Assembly: GCA_038501785.1 (NCBI GenBank)
Contig: JBAMJR010000272.1
Coordinates: 1,326,001-1,390,000, forward strand
Source of the DNA: Myoxocephalus aenaeus
Taxonomy: Eukaryota > Chordata > Actinopteri > Perciformes > Cottidae
Direction of reading: 5' to 3'
Length of the DNA: 64,000 bases
Shown: in pieces, positions 24,753 to 36,728 of the stretch
Layout of the letters: each line of letters starts with the position of its first letter
How positions within the stretch are numbered: position 1 is the stretch's first letter
Translations under genes and position numbers: made by a program
Notes under the pieces: model-generated
Told to the model about the DNA's origin: nothing
Database searches by the model: none
The model's input: the letters and a program-made list of their open reading frames with translations, nothing else

Positions 24753-27700
24753 ATGCCGAGCAAACAGTTTTCCCTGCGTGAGGCACTTTTGGAGATTTGC
24801 CGAAGCAGCGACGAGGACGATGTAGGATCAGAGCCTGAAGGCTTTGACTCTGGTGATGAAGAGGACTACGCCAACAGAAGAGATCCATTTGAAGATCGGT
24901 AAGTGTCTTTACTAAACTTTGTTTTTGCAATAGCCTATTTATGTTAGCAAAGCATAGACCCTGCTGGATCTCCGTTACGGCACGGTAGTAGTAATAGTTA
25001 CTACAGTATCGTGTGTGAGTTTGTTTACGTTCGTTAGCATGTTTTAGCTGCGCCGAGCAAAGCTGGTTCTCTTACTGAAAACAGCACGAAACATAACTGA
25101 ATCCCTACTACCGTAGCCCTTGTTAGTTGTGTTATGTTGGTAACGTTAGTTGCTGGACCTCTGCAGCGTGTTTGGAAGACGGCATGGTACGTAATAGTTA
25201 CTACAGTATCATGTGTGAGTTTGTTTACGTTCGTTAGCATGTTTTAGCCCTCGTCGACCAAAGCTGGTTCTCTTACTGAAAATAACACGAAACATAACTG
25301 AATCCCTACTACCGTAGCCCTTGTTAGTTGTGTTATGTTGGTAACGTTAGTTGCTGGACCTCTGCAGCGTGTTTGGAAGACGGCATGGTACGTAATAGTT
25401 ACTACAGTATCGTGTGTGAGTTTGTTTACGTTCGTTAGCATGTTTTAGCCCTCGTCGACCAAAGCTGGTTCTCTTACTGAAAACAGCACGAAACATAACT
25501 GAATCCCTACTACCGTAGCCCTTGTTAGTTGTGTTATGTTGGTAACGTTAGTTGCTGGACCTCTGCAGCGTGTTTGGAAGACGGCATGGTACGTAATAGT
25601 TACTACAGTATCGTGTGTGAGCTGGTTTTCGTTCGTTAGCATGTTTTAGCCCTCGTCGACCAAAGCTGGTTCTCTTACTGAAAACGGCACGAAACATAAC
25701 TGAATCCCTACTACCGTAGCCCTTGTTAGTTGTGTTATGTTGGTAACGTTAGTTGCTGGACCTCTGCAGCGTGTTTGGAAGACGGCATGGTACGTAATAG
25801 TTACTACAGTATCGTGTGTGAGTTTGTTTACGTTCGTTAGCATGTTTTAGCCCTCGTCGACCAAAGCTGGTTCTCTTACTGAAAACAGCACGAAACATAA
25901 CTGAATCCCTACTACCGTAGCCCTTGTTAGTTGTGTTATGTTGGTAACGTTAGTTGCTGGACCTCTGCAGCGTGTTTGGAAGACGGCATGGTACGTAATA
26001 GTTACTACAGTATCGTGTGTGAGCTGGTTTTCGTTCGTTAGCATGTTTTAGCCCTCGTCGACCAAAGCTGGTTCTCTTACTGAAAACAGCACGAAACATA
26101 ACTGAATCCCTACTACCGTAGCCCTTGTTAGTTGTGTTATGTTGGTAACGTTAGTTGCTGGACCTCTGCAGCGTGTTTGGAAGACGGCATGGTACGTAAT
26201 AGTTACTACAGTATCATGTGTGAGTTTGTTTACGTTCGTTAGCATGTTTTAGCCCTCGTCGACCAAAGCTGGTTCTCTTACTGAAAACAACACGAAACAT
26301 AACTGAATCCCTACTACCGTAGCCCTTGTTAGTTGTGTTATGTTGGTAACGTTAGTTGCTGGACCTCTGCAGCGTGTTTGGAAGACGGCATGGTACGTAA
26401 TAGTTACTACAGTATCATGTGTGAGTTTGTTTACGTTCGTTAGCATGTTTTAGCCCTCGTCGACCAAAGCTGGTTCTCTTACTGAAAACAACACGAAACA
26501 TAACTGAATCCCTACTACCGTAGCCCTTGTTAGTTGTGTTATGTTGGTAACGTTAGTTGCTGGACCTCTGCAGCGTGTTTGGAAGACGGCATGGTACGTA
26601 ATAGTTACTACAGTATCGTGTGTGAGCTGGTTTTCGTTCGTTAGCATGTTTTAGCCCTCGTCGACCAAAGCTGGTTCTCTTACTGAAAACAGCACGAAAC
26701 ATAACTGAATCCCTACTACCGTAGCCCTTGTTAGTTGTGTTATGTTGGTAACGTTAGTTGCTGGACCTCTGCAGCGTGTTTGGAAGACGGCATGGTACGT
26801 AATAGTTACTACAGTATCGTGTGTGAGTTTGTTTACGTTCGTTAGCATGTTTTAGCCCTCGTCGACCAAAGCTGGTTCTCTTACGTGTTTGAAAACAGCA
26901 CGTAGCTCATGTAGTGTGTTGAGCATCGTCAGTGTTGGATGTTTGTTACATGTCGGTGTGTAATCGTTACTTTCTTTCAGTGAATTTATACTGACTAATA
27001 GTTCATTTATTTTTTTCAGAGAGGACTCACAGCTGCTGCAGCAGCCTCCCAGTCCGCCGGCCACAACACCAGCCACTCCATCCCCACCAGCCCAGCCACG
27101 AAAGAGGTCGCGTATCCCCCGACGACCACAGCCTCCCAGTCCGCCGGCCACAACACCAGCCACTCCATCCCCACCAGCCCAGCCACGAAAGAGGTCGCGT
27201 ATCCCCCGACGACCACAGCCTCCCAGTCCACCGGCCACAACACCAGCCACTCCATCCCCACCAGCTCAGCCACGAAAGAGGTCGTGTATTCCCCGACCCA
27301 GTCCGCCAACAAAGACGGTGCGTGCTTCCCAGCGGCTACCTGCACCACAGCCACCATCTGGGCCAACTAAGACGGTGTTACGTGCACCGCAAGCTTCGCT
27401 ACAGCCACCAGGACCTACGCTGTCTTGGAAGACGGACAAAGACCAGGACACTGATCCCCCTGTCTCCAGGTTCCGGCCAGCCCGGACACCAGGTCCACAC
27501 CTCAACGCCACAGCAACACCAATCGAACTATTCAAATTGTTCTTCCCTGAACAAACGGTAAAGACGCTGTGTGCAAACACTAACAAACGGGCTGCAAAAC
27601 AAATGGCAAAAGGGAAAAAATACACATGGACTGACTTGGACGTTGTTGTTTTTTACAAGTACATTGGTTTGCTTTTCTACATCGCCCTGATAAAGCTGGA

Positions 27701-28949
27701 CAGTATTGCAGATTACTGGAGGCAGAATCACCTTTTTTCTTTGCCGCTTCCAGCTCAGATCATGTCACGTGACAGATACAGGACCATATCGTGGAATCTT
27801 CACCTTAGCGACCCTGATGAGGACGTCCACAATGACCGCAAAAAGGGCACAGCTGACCAAGACAAACTCTTCAGACTGAAACCCCTGATGGACACAATCA
27901 AGATTGCCTGTATGGCCTTTTATCATCCCCACAGAGAGCTGTCTGTGGATGAAAGAATGGTTGCCAGAAAAGCTAAAACTGGAATGACCCAGTACATGAA
28001 GGACAAACCCACAAAGTGGGGATTCAAGCTGTTTGTGTTGGCTGACTCAAGGAACGGCTACACCGTGGACTTTTGCATTTACCCCGGCAAAAGTAGCATC
28101 CCCTCCACTCATGGCCTGTCCTATGACGCTGTCATGACCCTTGTGCGAGCCGGTTACCTCGGCACAGGCTACCACATATACATGGACAATTTTTATTCCA
28201 GCCCCAAGCTCTTCAGGGCTCTCCTTGAATGCAGATTTGGTGCCTGTGGGACGTACAGGGAGTACCGGAAGGAATGCCCTCGGACTGATGTGAACGCCCT
28301 CACAAAGAAGTCAGCGAGAGGCTCCATGAGATGGATCCGTGACGGCCCCATTGTCTATGTGAAGTGGATGGACACAAGGGAAGTATCGGTCTGCTCCACA
28401 ATTCACACTGCACACTCTGGGGGAACTGCGGAGAGGAGGGTGAAGCAGCAAGATGGCTCCTGGAAAAGAGCAACAGTCCCCTGTCCTACACCAGTTGTAG
28501 AGTACAACAAGTACATGGGTGGAGTTGATCTGTCAGACCAGCTCATCCAGTACTACTCTGCACAACACAAGACCATGCACTGGTACAGAACGCTTTTTTA
28601 CCATTTTCTGGACATTGCCACCACCAACAGCTACATTCTGCACAAGGAACTCTGTCTGGCCCAGCAAACAAAACCCATGACGCACAGAGGATTCATGGAG
28701 CAGCTGACTGCTGATCTCGTTGGAAAGCCGCTCCGCACCGCTCCTGCCCATGCCCCTGAAGGTCATGTTCCTGTGCCCATCGCTGTTGCTGCAACAGCAA
28801 GCAAGAAAGCAACGACGGGTCGCAAGATCTGTGAGTATTGCAAGAGGAAAGGCAATCGAAAAGACACTCCATGGAAGTGCAAGGAGTGTAATATTGCCCT
28901 CTGCCAGCAGCCGGACAGAAATTGTTTCGCTACATGGCATGAAATGTGA
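24753..28949 (+). CDS. piggyBac transposase, two exons, apparently intact
   Basis: Exon 1 is 24753-24898 and exon 2 is 27020-28949. Together they encode 691 residues, and the split codon joins in frame across GT-AG borders. The start is the first ATG after the 5' leader, giving an acidic N-terminus usual for the family. Exon 2 begins with three and a partial copies of an 87-bp repeat (27045-27305) encoding a 29-residue Pro/Ala/Arg-rich unit. The core follows, with catalytic Asp candidates in SVDERM (D359), IYMDNFYSS (D438) and GGVDLSDQ (D552). The Cys-rich C-terminus (about 650-691) has CEYC, CKEC and further Cys/His for zinc and DNA end binding. The enzyme cuts and pastes at TTAA. It resembles PGBD4-type fish proteins. 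No stop or frameshift is visible, so activity is plausible but untested. Confidence 0.9.
24988..26885. repeat. 201-bp satellite array inside the piggyBac intron
   Basis: About nine and a half units recur at exactly 201 bp, with markers such as GTTAGCATGTTTTAGCCCTC at about 25234, 25435, 25636 and onwards. Units are nearly identical. Two variants differ at one patch, GAGTTTGTTTACG versus GAGCTGGTTTTCG, in the order a a b a b a a b a from the first full unit. The array fills most of the only intron. The unit length is divisible by three, giving repeated spurious minus-strand frames. Confidence 0.96.
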
Positions 28950-29629
28950 AATACATATTGTAAGGCCTGTTTTTTTTTCTGACTGAACATAGTCCTGTGT
29001 AAATAGTCCTGTGTAAATAGTCCTGTTTTTTCCCTGTTTGACTGAGCATGCATATTGTCTAAATAGTTGTTTTTTATTAAAAATTTGGTTTGAAAACAAA
29101 AACAGTTGTAATGGTCATTTTTTTTTCATTTGCACACACCCCATGAAGCTTTATCTGCAGTATGAAGCCATTTCTCAGTCCCATTTTGATCATTTTGGTG
29201 ATAGGTGTGACAGACATAATTTCTACTAAAAAAACGATATAAGTTTTTGAGGTTTTAGACATTTATTTACATGTATCTATCATTTTTATTCATATATTCC
29301 ACTGCTTTTGTGAACCTAAGACCTTTGGTAAACCAATGTCTCTCACCAAAACCTTATCCCACTTTAGTAAAATTATGTTTTCAGAAGGAATATGACAGAA
29401 TTCCAAAATTCGAGATTTAATTTTTCAGCTTTAGAGTCATATTTTCTCTTTAGACTTGTGCCTTGGGACAATGGTGCCTTATTATATAGATAGCTGAGAT
29501 TGTTCTGTAATTTTTGATATACAACACATGAGTATGTGTCATATGCAAGTGACTTTAAAAAGAGGAATTTAAAAAGTATGTAAAATCGAGAAAAATCGAG
29601 AAAATGGCCCCCAGACCTCCAAGTGTTAA

Positions 29630-30179
29630 ACCTCCATATCTAACACATGTCTGCTTGCACTCGGCTTCAAAGCTCTTCAATAAAAACGTAGTTATTAGAT
29701 GAAGTATGTAGCACGTAGCCTCTGTGTGTCTTAACCCACTTGCCACAGTAATTAACTGTTAGCTAAGCATTACCTTAGCTAACGTTAGGTTAGCTCAATC
29801 CCTTACACAGAGGCTAACCTAACACTACCGACACCTGGCGTAGACAACTTAAGGTGTCACTAACGTCGACTGTTCAAGAAAGCTTTTACTCTCTGACTAA
29901 TACATCATGTTGGTATTCTTACCTCAAGAAGAGATGCAATGTTCCCAGGAGTCCGGCTGTTGTTCCTTCAGTAGCTTTCCTGAATCACGGAGGAGGAGAG
30001 AAACTGCAGCAGCGCACGGCGCGTAGAAGTGGCGCTTAAACGGGTTCAAAAGTTCAGACACCTGTTGGTCGTTAACTGACCAATAGAGATCAAAAGAGGG
30101 GTGGGGGATGGTGTGAGATGCATGTTATGCTCTGCAAACCAAGGAGAACTTATGTACGGGGCACCATCTCCACTTTGGA
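29630..30179. other. Spacer with possible minus-strand first exon
   Basis: No protein is recognised. On the minus strand a GC-richer stretch (29940-30030) ends at a good donor (CTCTTCTTGAG then GTAAGAATACC, about 29920-29935). It could be an untranslated first exon or promoter of a lost gene. Short GTTAGC-type direct and inverted repeats occur at 29755-29820. Confidence 0.3.
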
Positions 30180-31240
30180 TGTTTTACAAATATTATTTGT
30201 AAAACATACATAAATAAGAAAAACACAAAACAATCTATATTATATGATGCAGGGAGGAAGATGAATAGAGAGTCTCACAGCCAGAGAAAAGAAGTTGCCC
30301 TGAAATCTGTTGGTACGGCAGCTGATACTTCTGTATCTTGTGCCAGTGTAGGCCACAGGATGAACAGGCTGGTATTATATTTTAATATCTTTTGAGATCT
30401 TTGTAGGCACCTCTTGTCACCAATATTACTGATGTTAGATCGGTTCCAATGATATTCTGGATGTTTTTATTATCCTGCTCGAAAGGCTTTCTATTGCTCC
30501 TCCTCCTAATAAAAGAGGGCACATGAATTTTGCCTTCCATATTTCCTGTAAAAAATACAGCCATTTATGAGCTTTCTTTACCAGGATGGAGATGTATGAG
30601 GACCATGTCAGGATGTTTGTGATGCTGATTCCCAGGAACTTAAAGCTGTTACTTGCTCCAATTTACATTGAGCAGGCGTGTTTCTTTGCCTACTTTTTCT
30701 AAAATAGACAATCAACTCCTTGGCTGGGGGGCTCCGATGTTCAACACCAAAGTAGAGGAGGTGCTGGGGTCTGTTTGTGAAGACGTTTTAGGTACAGGGA
30801 CGATGGTGGCTGTCTTGAAGCAGGTGGCAACACTCTCCTGTGACAGTGATATATCAGTTAGCTGATTGGACCATGTTCTTACTACACGACAAGGGATGTT
30901 ATCTGGCCCAGAAGCTTTATTTATATTCACTCTCATCAGGATTTTCTCACACCCACTGTGGATACTGACAGTGGCCGGTCTTCTGGAGGTGCTGACCCTC
31001 ACCTTTCCAATCATCCAGACGTTCTGGTTTGGGAATGCTTTTATTCTGTCTGTGATCACCACATCATCAACACATGCACTGATATATGTTGACACTGTTG
31101 ATGTAAATTCATCCACATGTATGTTATTCTCCTGGATGGCGGCATCCCTGAAAATGTTCCAGTCTGTATTCAAAATAATCCTGTTGAGCAGATATAGTTT
31201 CATCGAATGGTCGGGTGTGAGGCTGAGGGATAAAAGGGTG
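30180..31240 (-). pseudogene. L2-like LINE remnant, RT N-terminal and C-terminal parts joined
   Basis: The minus-strand frame 31203-30712 carries the region before RT (ending FPNQNVWM) and then the first RT motif ASGPDNIPCRVVRTW. It continues with SQESVATCFKTATIVPVPK, typical of fish L2/CR1-like elements. Sequence between these is shortened, indicating an internal deletion. Downstream at 30660-30240 the C-terminal thumb region is recognisable only by switching frames. The catalytic YADD region is not visible. Dead copy in reverse orientation. Confidence 0.72.
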
Positions 31241-31249
31241 TCCTAGCTA

Positions 31250-32083
31250 ACTCATTTTGTGGTCTGATGAACAGTCAATTCATTAAATTTAGTCCCCCAT
31301 ATTACTATTACTAATTGCAATACTGTAGCTGTCATATTTCCTGGAAACAGGCCTTCAGTTTGCGACAGTAGCAACTCAAATTCAGCCAGTCCAAACCCCA
31401 CTGCTAGGGAGTATAAGGCAGAGGTAGCCTGCTAGCTAATTCTTGTGAATTGGTCTTACTCTGTGACATAACCTGTGATGACTCATATGGACTCTTGTTA
31501 ACTTCACTTCCTATTTTATTTTGTATTTACTTGTCCCCATGCTTCCCAGTTTGTTTAACTTCATGCCATTGTTTGGTTTCCTTGGATGACCCCGGCCAGG
31601 TATAAGTTCCTGGTCTCATCCATGATTTCAGTCTTAAGCCAAATGTGTCTAAGATTAAAGATTTATTGGAGTTTGTCGCCTTGTGTACACCGTTCGGAGT
31701 TGCGGATCTCTCACCCTCCAAAGGCTGCGACAAGCTGTCCTTCTTAGGAGGGAACGATGTGTTTCATCTTCGGTCATCGCCAGTGTGATATGGATCATCT
31801 TAATTTGGGAACATCAATTGGTAAAATCGATTAACATTGTTTCTAGAACGTTACCGTTTGTACGTTTTCAGCGGTTGGCAGCGCACTCTCGCTCAAGCTA
31901 CTTAAGTGGCATGCTAACGAGAGCGTGTTTGCTTGGTGTTGGCTAGATTTAGAACGTACCGTGTCAGTTAGCAGAGTGTTCTCGCTGAGGCCACTTTCAG
32001 CCCCTAGCTCACCTTAGTAGCCGCCATTGGCCTTAGGCCCCCGCTGAGAAGCCATCTGCTACCAGCGCAACCCTACCCACGTG
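31250..32083. other. Spacer, possible degraded LTR
   Basis: No gene is seen. The stretch 31490-31735 (CTTCCTATTTTATTTTGTAT, then AGATTAAAGATTTATTGGAG) resembles the U3-R style of fish LTRs, but no boundaries or partner LTR were found. A GC-richer block at 31870-32080 is not recognised. Confidence 0.3.
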
Positions 32084-32640
32084 CAGAGATGGGCAGTATT
32101 TATATTACTTGTATTTGAAATATGTATTTCAAGTACTTTGAGTATTTTGTAATTTGCATTTGATTGGGCCGATAAAAAGTCTAACGTAATTTGTAACGAA
32201 ATACTTTAGAGTGGAGTAATTTTGTATTTAAAATACTCTCAAAATACTTTCTCCACGAATCAAAAAACAGTTCACTTATCAAGCTCCTTATTGTTCGATT
32301 TAATACAACCCTCCCCTCTTCAGCTCCAGTTGAGAGACTGTTCTCGTTTGCAGGAATAATATTCCATCCGCACAGGAGGCGGTTAACACCAGAAATATTT
32401 GAGAAGTGAGTTGTTCTTAAAGGCAACTAAACTGGCTACTCGGTGGTTGGGTATAATCACCAAACTGGAAGGATTATTATGTCATAAAGATGTCAGTGTG
32501 AACCTGTATGAGACACTTAACACTGCAATATCTATATGGCCTACCATGCCACTGGCCAAGGTAAGAGAGAAAGAAGTAGGCTACCATGCCACTGGCCAAG
32601 GTACAGTAAGGGAGAACTAAGTAGGCTACTCACTTGTTAA
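32084..32640 (+). mobile_element. hAT element remnant with transposase C-terminus
   Basis: It begins CAGAGATGGGCAGTATTT, a hAT-type terminus seen widely in fish. At 32298-32402 an open stretch encodes SSAPVERLFSFAG and following residues, matching the hAT C-terminal dimerisation domain, followed by an in-frame TGA. A 40-bp direct repeat (CTACCATGCCACTGGCCAAG) occurs twice at about 32541 and 32581. The right terminus was not found. Confidence 0.65.
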
Positions 32641-33600
32641 GTTACCTGTTCACTTTAGTATTGATTTACTATTTAACTTTTATTTTTATTAATTTTTCTG
32701 TGCAGAACTTGATGTACAGTAATATATTGAGGCTCTTTACCTGTGTACAACTCGTTTTAATTCTATATTTTGCTTTTATAGTATACATAGGCCGAATGTG
32801 TGATGCTATTCATTTGTGATGAATATTTTCTTGTTGATACAAAGCCAAGGTTTATGGGCTCCATTTGAGCCCCAGCCATTTTTCGAAAAATTCCGAATGG
32901 TTTCGCATACCCATACTAAATACAGAATATCTCCTCAACCACAAGTGCTATTTGAATAATTTCAAAAGGTGAATATATACAGAAAACACTTGTGAGACTA
33001 GTTAAGAGGTTCATATATCAGTATATGTGTGACTGCTTTATTGGTTGATGATAGAACACAGGAAAAAAAGAAAAGTGCACATTTCGTGTACCGGAGGTTT
33101 AGGTCTCTGAAGGCAAAAATGCCCTAACTTTCTTCCTGGACCTTGGATGCCTCTGGTTCCACAACAAAGGGCCTCTGCTCAAGCAGATGCACCAATACAT
33201 ATCAAGCAAGGTTGTGTATAATATTGTTTCATCCATAAGTAAGTCATATTTCAGTTTTTTGGCTGGAATGTGGTTGATATCTTACTGAGGCTTTGTCTGA
33301 CAAATCATGCGCCAATCATGTGTGGCATCAAGCTATTTGATATTTCCATAATTTGGGGAGCTTTCTCAAGTCACTTTCGAGTCCTCTCGAGTCATATTTA
33401 TGGTTGAATATGAAAATGGACTTATATGCTCTTGTAAGGCCAGGCTTTGCAGTTTTTTTTGCTATGTCACATCAGTGGCTTTGGTATTGATTCATGGGAG
33501 TAAGAGGACTTTAAGAGTGAGGAAGACCTCCTGAAGAATGCTGCCCCATTTTTGAGGGCGCTGGGGTTTATCGAGTTTTAAGTCCCATTAATAAAAATAT
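32641..33600. other. Spacer, no gene recognised
   Basis: AT-rich sequence with no convincing coding frame, repeat or terminal motif. Confidence 0.5.
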
Positions 33601-33608
33601 ATATATAT

Positions 33609-34514
33609 CAGTGGCGGTGCGTCAATAGAGGGCGCTAGGGCGCCGCCCCTCCTAAAATTTTGCGATGAAAAAAAAAAAAGAAGAAAAAAATATATAATAT
33701 ATACTGTCAAAAAACATTATATATCAAATAATTTAAATAAGAAATATACTGTGTTGACGCGCTAAATGTGTGTGTGGGAGACCGTAAGCCCCTGTCAACA
33801 ACCACTTAAGTTAAATATAATATATCGCCATTCATCATTACTGAGAAAAGCCCCTCCCCTCTCGGGGCGCCGGCCAAATGTGTGTCTATGGAAAGCTAAC
33901 AAACATTTCACCCTCGTGACGGCAAGGACAGCTTCTCATTGGCGGATGAAACGTGAATCTTCGGGCGCACGAATCTGCGCCCTAGCCAATGACATCGTTT
34001 CTTATTGCAACGTGATTGGACTATTCGTCCAATCAGAGACCTTTATCATTCCCTCACACCCCATGTAGCTACGCGAGCAACACACAGCTAGCAGAGACTT
34101 TGATTATGTTAGTATGGCGACTGAAAACTCTGTGGTATCTCTACGTGAAACACCTTTCAATCCACGATCAGATGTTGACAAGAAGAGGCTGAAAGAGTTG
34201 GGACCCGAACGTCCGGATTTAAATATTCAGCAGCAAGGCAGTGAAGCTACATGCACCAAGCTACATGCTAACCGGAGCTGCTAGCTGGAGGCTCAGTGTG
34301 CAGTGGCTCTGAGCAGCCGAGGAAGCGCCGGGCTGTGAAGGAAGATGAGCTTGAAGGATTGCTGCAGAAGTGAGTGTCAAAATCAGCAGATGCCTGTTAG
34401 AGTTTAATGTTTTATCTTTCCCACAGCAGAACACATGTTGGACATTGTTAGATTTGGGTGGATATCATATCAGGCTATAACTTTATCTAAAATACCAATT
34501 CAACCCCCAACAAG

Positions 34515-34570
<56 letters not shown>

Positions 34571-35095
34571 ATAGCTACAGCCATCAAGGTGGCTCCTGGC
34601 CTTTTGTCTATGTTGCTGAGCCATCAAGACACACAAAACATAGTTTTTTGTCTGTAGTATGAAGCCTGTTTGTAGTAGATATTTCCCCACAACTTATCTT
34701 ACTGTCTCTGTCTCTATCTCTATATATTTATCTGTAGGTTTGTGACACCATACTTGGACACACCAGGGAACGCTTTGCCTTCAAAGACCACCTCACCAGT
34801 GCCACCTTACTGCAGGGCCCCCAGTTTGAATGCTGCGTCAATGTATTCCCTGAAGTTGCTCTGGCCACCACATTGAATGTTTCTTAAACCATTCTGCTCT
34901 GAACCTCTCATGCCCAAAGTTACAGTTTGTTGATAGTTGTTATTGGACAGTGTTGAGCACTGTGTTTTCTTGAAATAAAGCTTTGTTTTTTAGAATATTC
35001 TACTCAAAACCTCTTTTCTTCTCATTGTGGAGTGCTATTTAAACCGCGCCGCCCAACTGCGCCCCCCCCAAAAAAAATGTCACCAGCCGCCACTG
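33609..35095 (+). mobile_element. hAT-type element, internally deleted
   Basis: The ends are CAGTGGCGG and CCGCCACTG, flanked by ATATATAT on both sides, a compatible 8-bp duplication though low in complexity. At 34114-34250 an open stretch starts MATENSVVSLRETPFNPRSD and includes a LGPERPDL block. At about 34742-34885 another piece includes DTRERFAFKDHL. Both resemble fish ZMYM1/hAT transposases. The catalytic centre is missing, so this is a deletion derivative. A (GT)26 run lies inside at 34518-34569. Confidence 0.82.
34518..34569. repeat. (GT)n microsatellite, 26 units
   Basis: An uninterrupted GT run inside the hAT derivative. Confidence 0.97.
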
Positions 35096-35590
35096 ATATA
35101 TATATATACATAATTTATCAAGTTGTTGTCTTTTAATAGCTTTGCGTAGTTACACTGACATTCTGTGACTGTTTTTCCTTTTTGTGGTCTGTATCTTGAT
35201 TTACAATAGGCTTTATTTAATATTTCCTGATGTTGACTGTAAAATATATGCCAACCATTTGTAATACGTAATACCATATTTTTTGCTATGAAATTCTGCA
35301 ATTTACTTCGAACTTTGTAATAAAATACCGTAATTCATGCAGTTGTACTGTGTTTATCTCTGAAAGAGACTAATTAGGTTCACGGTATACCTGCTGTTAA
35401 ACAGTATTTAATAATTATAATTCCATTTATTTAAATATTTAAATAAAAGGAATTATTTTCATATTGCCTCAATTATTTATTTCAAGATTTTGTTCATAGC
35501 CATATTTATTTATTTCAGAGGAATGTTTATTTATTAATTAATTAAATATTGAATGAAATCCATTTTTAATGCAGTTATCAGTAGATTAAA

Positions 35591-35639
35591 AAAATCAAAG
35601 GAGCCAACAGGATGGTGTCCTCTTGGCTCCTTTGATTTT
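35591..35639. repeat. Perfect 17-bp inverted repeat (hairpin)
   Basis: AAAATCAAAGGAGCCAA at 35591-35607 is the exact reverse complement of 35623-35639, with a 15-base loop. It sits just before the ACTGTGATTTTC minisatellite and may be the boundary structure of a non-autonomous element. Confidence 0.9.
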
Positions 35640-36312
35640 CCACAGTACGGTGTTGATTACTGTGATTTTCTATAGATGTTAGTTAATGTAATTTTCTACA
35701 GTACTTTGTCAGATATAGTGATCTTTTTTTACAGTGCATTGTTGGTTACTGTGAGTGTCCACAGTACCTTTTGGGATATTATTAGTTACTGTGATTTTCT
35801 ACTGTAGATTATTAATTACTGTAATTTTCTACAGTACTTTTGGGGTTACAGTGATTTTTACAGTAGGTTCTTGGTTACTGTGATTTTCTACAGTACTTTG
35901 TCAGGTACAGTCATTTATTACAGTACATTGTTGGTTACTGTGAGTGTCCACAGCACTTTTCTGGCTACAGTGATTTTCTACAGTAGATTATTAGTTACTG
36001 TAATTGTATGCAGTACTTTTTGGGTTATAGTGATTTGTACAGTAGGTTCTTGGTTACTGTGATTTTCTACAGTACTTTGTCCGGTACAGTGATTTCTTAC
36101 AGTACATTGCTGGTTACTGTGAGTGTCCACAGTACTCTTCTGTCTACAGTGATTTTCTACAGTAGATTATTAGTTACTGTAAATGTATACAGTACTTTTT
36201 GTGTTACAGTGATTTTCACAGTAGATTATCGGTTACTGTGATTTCCCACAGTACTTTTTGTGTTACTGTGTTTTTATACAGTACAATATTTATTACTGTA
36301 TCTTTATAGTAC
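35640..36312. repeat. Compound minisatellite of about 36-bp modules
   Basis: Modules such as GGTTACTGTGATTTTCTACAG and TACTTTGTC recur roughly every 36 bp, and five modules form a higher-order unit of about 179 bp (35867 and 36046). TTTTTTTACAGTG at 35726-35738 resembles a CACTA-type end. The style is close to the 76-bp array at 19.2 kb. Apparent ORFs here are products of the repeat. Confidence 0.75.
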
Positions 36313-36479
36313 AGGGTCCCACCCAAACCCCAAACCTACCCCCTAACCCTATCCTTTCTGAGAAACCAGACTTTGCACAGAAGATCAAAATCCTGAACAG
36401 GATCATCAGAGCGGTCGATCGTCTAAAAAACGTGAGTGATGAGAGACCACCAGTCACAATGAGTAGAACGGTTAAATAC

Positions 36480-36728
36480 CTCTTCTGCTCCGTGAAACCA
36501 TTCTTCTCTGTCTCATCTGTCTCACCTTGTCTCACCTTCTACGAGCCAATCACGCTATCCAAGCTTTTGCTGTCCAATCAGATGGCTCGTTTGTCTCACC
36601 TCCCGAACTTGTTTCACCTCCCGAACCTGTCCGGAAAGTCCCGAGTCTCCCTCAGTCTCCGCCATCTTGGATCCTCGCTCCGCGCAGCACACTTTCATCA
36701 GTCACCGGAGAAACAGAGACGTGAGACG
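36480..36728 (+). promoter_or_regulatory. Promoter and first exon of array copy 1
   Basis: Two CCAATCA boxes (about 36545 and 36576) precede CCGCCATCTTGGATCC at about 36660, a YY1-like site often at transcription starts. A donor GAGAC then GTGAGTAC lies at 36728. The same order (two CCAATCA boxes, GCCATCTTGGATCC, donor) is kept in copy 2 at 57098-57246, which supports function even though the sequences between have diverged. Confidence 0.6.

Larger units (their letters stand above)
24367..29629 (+). mobile_element. Complete piggyBac element (copy B), 5.26 kb
   Basis: TTAA flanks both ends (24367-24370 and 29626-29629). The left terminal repeat starts CCCTCTGAGGTCGGCGCCCG and the right end, inwards, reads CACTTGGAGGTCTGGGGGCC, an imperfect inverted repeat of about 20 bp. 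Inside are a two-exon transposase without interrupting stops and a large satellite array in the intron. It shares both ends with copies A (8527-10045) and C (62274-63967), which have no intact gene. Confidence 0.93.

Noticed and set aside
25034..26848. Nine nearly identical minus-strand frames of 65 codons, like a protein-repeat cluster
   Set aside because: They arise because the 201-bp satellite unit is divisible by three and lacks stops in one frame. They lie in the intron of the transposase gene.
24988..26885. Regular direct repeats resembling a CRISPR array
   Set aside because: The whole 201-bp unit repeats with no unique spacers, and the context is a eukaryotic transposon.
27318..27366. 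Start of the piggyBac transposase at the ATG at 27318
   Set aside because: The frame is open upstream to the acceptor at 27019 and joins in phase to exon 1, which supplies the usual acidic N-terminus, so the ATG at 24753 is preferred.
35591..35639. Helitron 3' hairpin
   Set aside because: No CTRR terminus follows the hairpin and no Rep/helicase sequence or 5' TC end is nearby.
35871..36241. Hydrophobic repeated frame resembling a membrane protein
   Set aside because: Follows the 36-bp modules of the minisatellite and has no independent support.
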